From Clostridia bacterium (GTDB lineage Bacteria; Bacillota; Clostridia; Christensenellales; Borkfalkiaceae), in the NCBI GenBank assembly GCA_017505675.1, contig JAFVOV010000037.1, positions 1-29,294 on the forward strand: a stretch of DNA of 29,294 nucleotides. Reading direction: 5' to 3'. Positions 24,595 through 29,294 of the stretch are shown piece after piece. The notes beneath the pieces were generated by a model. It was not told the origin of the DNA, searched no databases, and saw nothing but the letters and a program-made list of their open reading frames with translations. Position numbers and translations under genes: made by a program. Each line of letters starts with the position of its first letter. Position 1 is the first letter of the stretch.

Positions 24595-25986
24595 TTAAGC
24601 AGTTTCTGCAAGTTCTTCAGTTTTAAGTTGTTCTTTTTTCAGTTTAACGTTAATCTTTTTCATAGTGGGAATTAAAACTGCAAAATCAACTATTATACTT
24701 AACACCCAACTTATAGGATATGAAATAAATATCATCAAAAAAGTAGGATTTAACAGATATGCGGTATTGAGCCATAATACCCTAAACACACATACGCAAC
24801 ACAAACTTATAATCATTGCCGTGGTTGATTTACCCAGCGAACGCAACGCGTAAGATAATGCGTCCATAAAACCACAAAAGAAATATATGCTTGATAAAAA
24901 TATGAGCCTTTCTTTAGCAAAACGCAGAACTTCGGGCGAAGAAGTCATAATACGGCAAAGCGGGTCACATAATAATATAACAATTATACCAACGGATAGT
25001 TCAAGAACGAAAATTAATATAAAAGTTTTTATGATAACTTCTTTTACCCTATTCATTTTGCCTGCGCCGTAGTTTTGCGACACGAAAGACATACAAGCAA
25101 GCGCCAAAGAGTTACCCACCGTATATACTATAGCGTCAAACTGTGATGCAACGGAATTACCCGTAGTTGCCGCCGCCCCGAAAGAGTTTACGGTTGCCTG
25201 TATTAAAACGTTGGATATAGAAAACATTGCGCTTTGAAGCCCCGAAGGAAGCCCGACTTTAATTATATCAACAAATTCTTTTTTATATATTCTTAAACAA
25301 GAAAATTTTAATTTCCCGTACCCTTTACTTCTAACAATAACTATCAAAGATAGTACGGCAGAAATCGCTTGAGAAGTTACGGTAGCAATAGCAACGCCGT
25401 CAACCGTCATATCAAATACTAATATAAAGAATATGTTAAGCCCTACGTTTACAACGCCTGCAATTAGCAAAAAGAGCATAGGTCTTGTGGTATCGCCAAC
25501 CGCGCGCATTATTGCCGCTAAAAAGTTATAGAGCATAATAATAGGCATACCTAAAAAGTAAATTTTTAGATAAAGCGTCGCGTCTTCAATAAGTATAGGG
25601 TCACAACCCATCCACGTTAAAAAAGTTTCCGCGCCGAAAAAGCCTACGAATACGAGCGCCGTGCCGATAATTAAACTCATTAAAACGGAAGTCCCAACAA
25701 CCTTACGCGCTTTTTCTTTATTTCCAGAACCAACGCATTTAGATAAAACCACGTTCGTTCCAACAGAAAACCCGATAAATAAATTGACTATAAGGTGAAT
25801 TAACGTAGTGTTTGCGCCAACAGCGCCAACAGCCATATCGCTGACAAAAATACCCAAAATTGCTATATCCGTTGCATTGAATAAAAGTTGCAACATATTC
25901 ATTAAAATAAGCGGAATAGCAAATCTTATGAGTTTGCCAAAAATCGAGCCAGTTGTTAAATCCATTTCGTGCGTTTTGCCAGCCAT
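24595..25986 (-). CDS. MATE family efflux transporter
   Basis: 463 residues, full length for the MATE/DinF/NorM fold, with about twelve membrane helices in two similar halves. The start has AGGAG seven bases upstream. The N-terminal GSIFGKLIRFAIPLILMNMLQLLFNATDIAILGIFV is the usual helix 1 with the conserved P, and GNKEKARKVVGTSV and the second-half counterpart GAGKMNRVKEVIIKT are the loops of each repeat. Such pumps export cationic drugs or metabolites using sodium or proton gradients. The substrate is not predictable, and many gut Clostridia carry several paralogues. It follows folA at 82 bases behind a weak terminator, so it may be transcribed separately. Confidence 0.93.
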   Translation of the reverse strand: MAGKTHEMDLTTGSIFGKLIRFAIPLILMNMLQLLFNATDIAILGIFVSDMAVGAVGANTTLIHLIVNLFIGFSVGTNVVLSKCVGSGNKEKARKVVGTSVLMSLIIGTALVFVGFFGAETFLTWMGCDPILIEDATLYLKIYFLGMPIIMLYNFLAAIMRAVGDTTRPMLFLLIAGVVNVGLNIFFILVFDMTVDGVAIATVTSQAISAVLSLIVIVRSKGYGKLKFSCLRIYKKEFVDIIKVGLPSGLQSAMFSISNVLIQATVNSFGAAATTGNSVASQFDAIVYTVGNSLALACMSFVSQNYGAGKMNRVKEVIIKTFILIFVLELSVGIIVILLCDPLCRIMTSSPEVLRFAKERLIFLSSIYFFCGFMDALSYALRSLGKSTTAMIISLCCVCVFRVLWLNTAYLLNPTFLMIFISYPISWVLSIIVDFAVLIPTMKKINVKLKKEQLKTEELAETA

Positions 25987-26031
25987 AAACTTTCTCCTAT
26001 TATTATTTAGTAAAAAAAACCAAACAAAAAG

Positions 26032-26055
26032 AACGCTACGTTAAAAATTAGCGTC
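26032..26055 (-). terminator. probable terminator after folA
   Basis: On the minus strand GACGCTA and TAGCGTT form a 6-7 base stem (26033-26038 with 26049-26054, plus a G-U pair) with a 10-base loop, followed by TTCTTTTTG and a further T8 run (26012-26019 on the minus strand). A modest but plausible intrinsic terminator. Confidence 0.5.
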
Positions 26056-26068
26056 CTTTGCGCTTTAA

Positions 26069-26569
26069 TCAAAATTCTTTAACCCTTGAGTTTTGATATA
26101 TAGTAAACGATATTTTGTAACTGTTAGTTTCTATCGGTTCGGACTCGGAAATGCAAGACCATTCCGGCTTGTTATCCAAATTTTCATAAAAAACTTCAGC
26201 GCCACCGTCTGCATCAACTTTGGTCACCAAAACTTCAGAACAATACGGAAGCATAGTTTTATAAAACATTGCGCCACCAATTATAAACACGTCGTCTGGC
26301 GCGTATTTTTTTAGTTCAGCGGAAAGTTCTTCTAAACTTTGAACTATAATACAATCGTCACGGCTTTCACCACCGGGGAAAAGAACTATATTAGTTCTAT
26401 TTTTAAGCGGTTTTCCACCGGGGAAAGATTTTAAGGTATTACTACCCATAACTACTACTTTATTAAGCGTTTTTTCTCTAAAGTACGCCATATCTGCGGG
26501 TAATGAAAATAAAAGGTCGTTCTTCTTGCCTATACCCCAAAGTTTATCAACAGCAACTATCGCTTTCAT
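26069..26569 (-). CDS. folA: dihydrofolate reductase
   Basis: 166 residues, the usual length. NADPH-dependent reduction of dihydrofolate to tetrahydrofolate in the cytoplasm, regenerating the cofactor oxidised by thymidylate synthase. WGIGKKNDLLFSLPADMAYF (11-30) carries the Met20-loop region and the substrate-binding Asp26; MGSNTLKSFP (41-50) and FIIGGAMFY (95-103) are the NADPH sites. Its ATG overlaps the thyA stop codon by one base (TAATG), so the two are translationally coupled. The stop is TGA, one of only two in the window. A hairpin follows. Confidence 0.96.
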   Translation of the reverse strand: MKAIVAVDKLWGIGKKNDLLFSLPADMAYFREKTLNKVVVMGSNTLKSFPGGKPLKNRTNIVLFPGGESRDDCIIVQSLEELSAELKKYAPDDVFIIGGAMFYKTMLPYCSEVLVTKVDADGGAEVFYENLDNKPEWSCISESEPIETNSYKISFTIYQNSRVKEF

Positions 26570-27399
26570 TATATTGCCACCTCAAATTTTTCTTCTATCT
26601 TGTTATACTTGTAATTTTCTAAAATAAAGTCGTCAACGGTAAACTTATAAAAATCTTTAACGTCAGGGTTAATTATAAGTTTAGGCGCTTCAAACTGTTC
26701 GTTTTCCATCATCTTTTTAACTACGGGTATATGCCTATCGTAAATATGCGCGTCTGCTATAACGTGAACTAATTCCCCTGCCTTTAACCCAGATACTTGC
26801 GCAAGCATCATTAAAAGCACCGAATATTGAACCACGTTCCAGTTGTTTGCAACGGCAACGTCATTAGAGCGTTGGTTAAGTATGCCGTTTAGCGTATCAC
26901 CGCTTACGTTAAAGGTCATTGAATACGCGCAGGGATAAAGGTGCATTTCGTGCAAATCTTGGAAAGTATAAATGTTTGTCATAATTCTTCTTGAAGAAGG
27001 GTTATGTTTTAAATCGTAAAGCACCCTGTCAACCTGGTCGAATTCGCCTTCTTTATACTTATGTTTAACGCCTAGTTGATAACCGTACGCCTTACCGATA
27101 GAGCCTGTTTCATCTGCCCAACTATCCCAAATATGGCTATTTAAATCTTTAATATTGTTTGATTTTTTCTGCCATATCCACAAAATTTCATCAACGGCAG
27201 ACTTAAACGCAGTACGGCGTAGCGTTAAAATAGGAAATTCTTTAGTTAAATCATACCTATTGACGATACAGAACTTTTTGACTGTATGAGCGGGCGTTCC
27301 GTCATGCCAAACGGGACGAACGGGTAAATCCGTATCCCAAAAACCGTTGTTTATAATATCGGTACAATTTTGAATAAAAACTTTATCTGCGTAACTCAA
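26569..27399 (-). CDS. thyA: thymidylate synthase
   Basis: 276 residues. Converts dUMP and methylene-tetrahydrofolate to dTMP and dihydrofolate. The start is TTG with AAGGGGG (27407-27413) seven bases upstream; it lines up with the N-terminus of the B. subtilis/phi3T-type ThyA. Catalytic Cys157 is in LYPCAYS, a variant of the usual PCH; NPSSRR (133-138) is the phosphate site, and QRSNDVAVANNWNV and DAHIYDRH are the dUMP-binding blocks. The C-terminus FEVAI matches the FEVAV of that ThyA subgroup as remembered, closing the active site. It lies 21 bases after the SDR gene and overlaps folA by one base. Confidence 0.96.
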   Translation of the reverse strand: MSYADKVFIQNCTDIINNGFWDTDLPVRPVWHDGTPAHTVKKFCIVNRYDLTKEFPILTLRRTAFKSAVDEILWIWQKKSNNIKDLNSHIWDSWADETGSIGKAYGYQLGVKHKYKEGEFDQVDRVLYDLKHNPSSRRIMTNIYTFQDLHEMHLYPCAYSMTFNVSGDTLNGILNQRSNDVAVANNWNVVQYSVLLMMLAQVSGLKAGELVHVIADAHIYDRHIPVVKKMMENEQFEAPKLIINPDVKDFYKFTVDDFILENYKYNKIEEKFEVAI

Positions 27400-27420
27400 T
27401 TTAGTTCCCCCTTTGGTAAA

Positions 27421-28206
27421 TTAAAAAGCATCTTTAGTTTGCTTTTTCCACCTTTTAGCAATAAACGTAAGCACAATGCGTTTGGGCGCAAGTTTCATTA
27501 TAAAATTTAAGAACTTGTTAAAACCGCCCGGTATATATTTAATTTTGTTTTTCTTAACTGCTTTAAGTGATTTTTCCGCTACGAATTCCGGGCTTTTAGA
27601 AGATAACCTGCCCCATAAGCCCTGCCCTTTGATATCTTCAATAATATCTGGGCGCGTGGGTACGCCACCCGGCATAACCACCGTTACTTTTACGCCTGCG
27701 CCCTTTAATTCATAATGAAGCGCGGTAAAAAAGTTAATTAACGCGGCTTTGGTTGCGCTATATAGTGCAAAGTACGGCATTGGCGACGCGCCTGACATAC
27801 TTGATATCGTTATAACTTCCGTTTCGCTTGTTCTTCGCGATAAGAGCGCGTGAGTTAAAGATATAGTTGCTTCAACGTTTACGCGTATTTGAAAAAGCAC
27901 CTTTTCTTCAGTATAATCTGTAAACGCTTTTTGTATATCAACGCCGGCAACGTTTATTATGCGCTCAAACTTTAAGCCTTTATCGTCAATATACTTTATC
28001 ATTTCACGGCGACTAACAAAATCAGTTAAATCACACGCAAAATAATCCACCGCAACTTTATATTTATTTACAAGTTCATTTTTTAGCGATAAAAGTTTTT
28101 CATCACTTCTGCCGGTGATAAAAAGATTGTTTCCCCGTTTTGCAACTGAATAGCAAAACGCTTTGCCTATACCGCCAGTTGCGCCACTTATAAAGGTATA
28201 CGCCAT
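27421..28206 (-). CDS. short-chain dehydrogenase/reductase
   Basis: 261 residues, classical SDR, cytoplasmic NAD(P)H oxidoreductase. GATGGIG (8-14) is the dinucleotide-binding glycine motif; DLTD (59-62) binds the adenine ring; NVAG (85-88) is the central-strand motif; a Ser in ISSMSG (134-139), Tyr149 and Lys153 (YSATK) are the catalytic triad. The Pro-Gly after the active site reads MPGGVPTRP. The tail (KRIVLTFIAKRWKKQTKDAF) is basic. Its ATG lies two bases after the stop of the TM1266-type gene, with only a weak ribosome site, so translation is probably coupled. Substrate not predictable; the family includes DltE-like and acyl-reductase members. Confidence 0.92.
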   Translation of the reverse strand: MAYTFISGATGGIGKAFCYSVAKRGNNLFITGRSDEKLLSLKNELVNKYKVAVDYFACDLTDFVSRREMIKYIDDKGLKFERIINVAGVDIQKAFTDYTEEKVLFQIRVNVEATISLTHALLSRRTSETEVITISSMSGASPMPYFALYSATKAALINFFTALHYELKGAGVKVTVVMPGGVPTRPDIIEDIKGQGLWGRLSSKSPEFVAEKSLKAVKKNKIKYIPGGFNKFLNFIMKLAPKRIVLTFIAKRWKKQTKDAF

Positions 28207-28208
28207 AG

Positions 28209-28451
28209 TTATTTTGCCGTTAAAACCTTACTAGTTACGCCGTTTATCATGCCGAGTTTACCTGAAAGGGCGTTTATGATTTCAACGGGCGCATCCATAA
28301 CGATACTTATAACGTTTACGTTTTTTTCTTTATACGGTAGCCCTAATCTACCTATAACGTATTCACCGTAAGAGTGAAGAACGGAGTTTAACCGTTCTAC
28401 GGCAGAAACGTCGCTAACGATAATTGCAACGACGGCTATCTTACTTTCCAT
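28209..28451 (-). CDS. TM1266-family iron-only hydrogenase system putative regulator
   Basis: 80 residues, matching the length and pattern of the TM1266 family (NikR C-terminal/ACT-like beta-alpha-beta fold): KIAVVAIIVSDVSAVERLN, then LHSYGEYVIGRLGLPYKEKNVNVISIVMD, then INALSGKLGMINGVTSKVL. In other Clostridia this family lies beside [FeFe]-hydrogenase maturases HydE/HydG/HydF and is a proposed regulator; biochemical function is unknown. No hyd gene lies in this window, so here it heads a unit with an SDR, thyA and folA. AAAGGAG (28459-28465) sets the ATG, and a consensus promoter lies just upstream. Confidence 0.85.
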   Translation of the reverse strand: MESKIAVVAIIVSDVSAVERLNSVLHSYGEYVIGRLGLPYKEKNVNVISIVMDAPVEIINALSGKLGMINGVTSKVLTAK

Positions 28452-28472
28452 AGAATTTCTCCTTTAAGTTAC

Positions 28473-28501
28473 ATTGTATATTAACCGAGAAATTTTGTCA
28501 A
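28473..28501 (-). promoter_or_regulatory. consensus sigma-A promoter for TM1266-SDR-thyA-folA unit
   Basis: Minus strand TTGACA (28496-28501), 17-base spacer, TACAAT (28473-28478). The expected start near 28466 puts the AAAGGAG site at the very 5' end of the mRNA. The four genes that follow have gaps of 2, 21 and -1 bases, supporting one transcript. Confidence 0.75.
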
Positions 28502-28518
28502 TAAAAAACCCTATTTTT

Positions 28519-29220
28519 TCAGCAATAAAATTGACCTTTTTTTACCGCGTCACGAAGTTTATCTATTGCCTTTTTTTCTATGCGGGAAATATACGAGCGG
28601 GAAATCTTTAAAAATTTTGCAACTTCTCTCTGCGCGTAATTTCGCTCGCCTTTTAAGCCGTACCTTAAACATAACACGGTATATTCCCTTTCCGAAAGCA
28701 CGTTTTTAATAAAGTCAAGAAATTTTTTTCTTTCTATACTTCTATCTACCTGCGCAAAAACCGTGTCTTCTTTTTCCGACAAAAGTTCCATTAAAGTAAG
28801 TTCGTTGCCGTCTTTATCAGCGCCGACAGAATCGGAAAGTGAAATATCGTTTTTAAACTTTTTATTAGCGCGAAGTAGCATTAAAATTTCATTTTCTATA
28901 CACCGCGCGGTATAAGTTGCAAGTTGCGTGCCTTTATTAGGTTCGTAAGTGTTTACCGCTTTAATTAAACCTATACTGCCAACCGAAATTAAATCATCAG
29001 TTTCCGCAGCGCCGGTATATTTTTTTACGATATGAGCAACTAACCGCATATTGTGGTTTATAAGTTTTTCTTTAGCGGCTTTATCACCTAGTCGCATTTT
29101 TCTTAAACACTCGGCTTCTTCTTCAGGCGGAAGCGGTTTTGGGAACGAAGCGCCGTTAAAAACGCTCCCTGCAAAAAAAGTGATTTTACCTAAAACAAAC
29201 AGTAACGCATCTAAAATCAT
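28519..29220 (-). CDS. sigK: RNA polymerase sporulation sigma factor, pro-sigma-K
   Basis: 233 residues, complete and uninterrupted. Late mother-cell sigma factor of sporulation. The hydrophobic N-terminus (MILDALLFVLGKITFFAGSVF) is the pro-sequence that tethers the inactive precursor to membrane until SpoIVFB-type cleavage near residue 20. Core-binding and -10 recognition region 2 includes LINHNMRLVAHIVKKY (53-68) and DDLISVGSIGLIKAV (75-89) to YTARCIENEILM (103-114). Region 4 helix-turn-helix is REVAKFLKISRSYISRIEKKA (198-218), for the -35. AAGGAG eight bases before the ATG fixes the start. There is no skin-type element splitting the gene, unlike B. subtilis and C. difficile. The stop is TGA. 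Confidence 0.96.
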   Translation of the reverse strand: MILDALLFVLGKITFFAGSVFNGASFPKPLPPEEEAECLRKMRLGDKAAKEKLINHNMRLVAHIVKKYTGAAETDDLISVGSIGLIKAVNTYEPNKGTQLATYTARCIENEILMLLRANKKFKNDISLSDSVGADKDGNELTLMELLSEKEDTVFAQVDRSIERKKFLDFIKNVLSEREYTVLCLRYGLKGERNYAQREVAKFLKISRSYISRIEKKAIDKLRDAVKKGQFYC

Positions 29221-29294
29221 AAAATAAACTCCTTAATTTTTATAGTTTAAACTATGATTTTACTTTGCCTTTTAAGCGTTACTGCACGTCCTAA

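Noticed and set aside
28503..28519. A6-TAGGG-T6 hairpin as a terminator of sigK
   Set aside because: Only A-T pairs over a 5-base loop; too weak to call, and it runs into the next promoter.
29221..29294. Sigma-E-type promoter for sigK
   Set aside because: The stretch around TAGTTTAAACTA has no convincing -35/-10 pair for sigma-E, and the window ends soon after.
1..29294. CRISPR arrays, insertion sequences, tRNA or rRNA genes
   Set aside because: No regularly spaced repeats, transposase motifs, or recognisable tRNA/rRNA sequence were seen by eye.

Overview
The window looks like a chromosomal segment of a low-GC, spore-forming, gut-type member of the Clostridia. Evidence: a complete pro-sigma-K gene, AAGGAG-type ribosome sites, consensus sigma-A promoters, almost exclusive TAA stops (two TGA, no TAG as a final stop), a B. 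subtilis/phi3T-type ThyA, and large secreted proteins with Ig-like and GLUG-like modules. The exact genus cannot be read from the sequence. No tRNA, rRNA, CRISPR array, transposase or phage gene was seen.

Left edge (1-3354): the 5' part of a creatinase/prolidase-fold (M24) gene runs off the left edge. It is divergent from an AraC-family regulator with a perfect but apparently leaderless sigma-A promoter. The regulator converges, through a bidirectional terminator, on an intracellular family 1 beta-glucosidase.

Central minus-strand locus (about 19.3 kb down to 2 kb): a lipoprotein solute-binding protein and two CUT1-type permeases (the first broken by an in-frame TAG, no ATPase gene) are followed by a giant secreted Ig/lectin-like protein and a DUF4838-like lipoprotein. 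Next come a giant Big2/GLUG lipoprotein, a 40-residue peptide gene with a DVLSSSGG motif, a second GLUG secreted protein, and the GH1 enzyme. This resembles a Gram-positive glycan-utilisation locus: surface proteins bind or trim a glycan, the transporter imports oligosaccharides, cytoplasmic glycosidases finish the job. The substrate cannot be read from sequence.

Divergent control region (19270-19667, 398 bases without a gene): three chained perfect palindromes sit on the transporter promoter. A 40-base imperfect direct repeat occurs twice, the second copy abutting the promoter of the divergent AraC-family regulator. That regulator is followed in an apparent operon by a 909-residue cytoplasmic GH20/GH67-like protein.

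Right part (23.2-29.3 kb), all minus strand: pro-sigma-K, then a consensus promoter driving a TM1266-family hydrogenase-system regulator, an SDR oxidoreductase, thyA and folA; then a MATE transporter and a ferritin-like protein. This part looks like ordinary housekeeping chromosome. The last 74 bases (29221-29294) hold only the sigma-K leader and upstream sequence; nothing else was recognised there.
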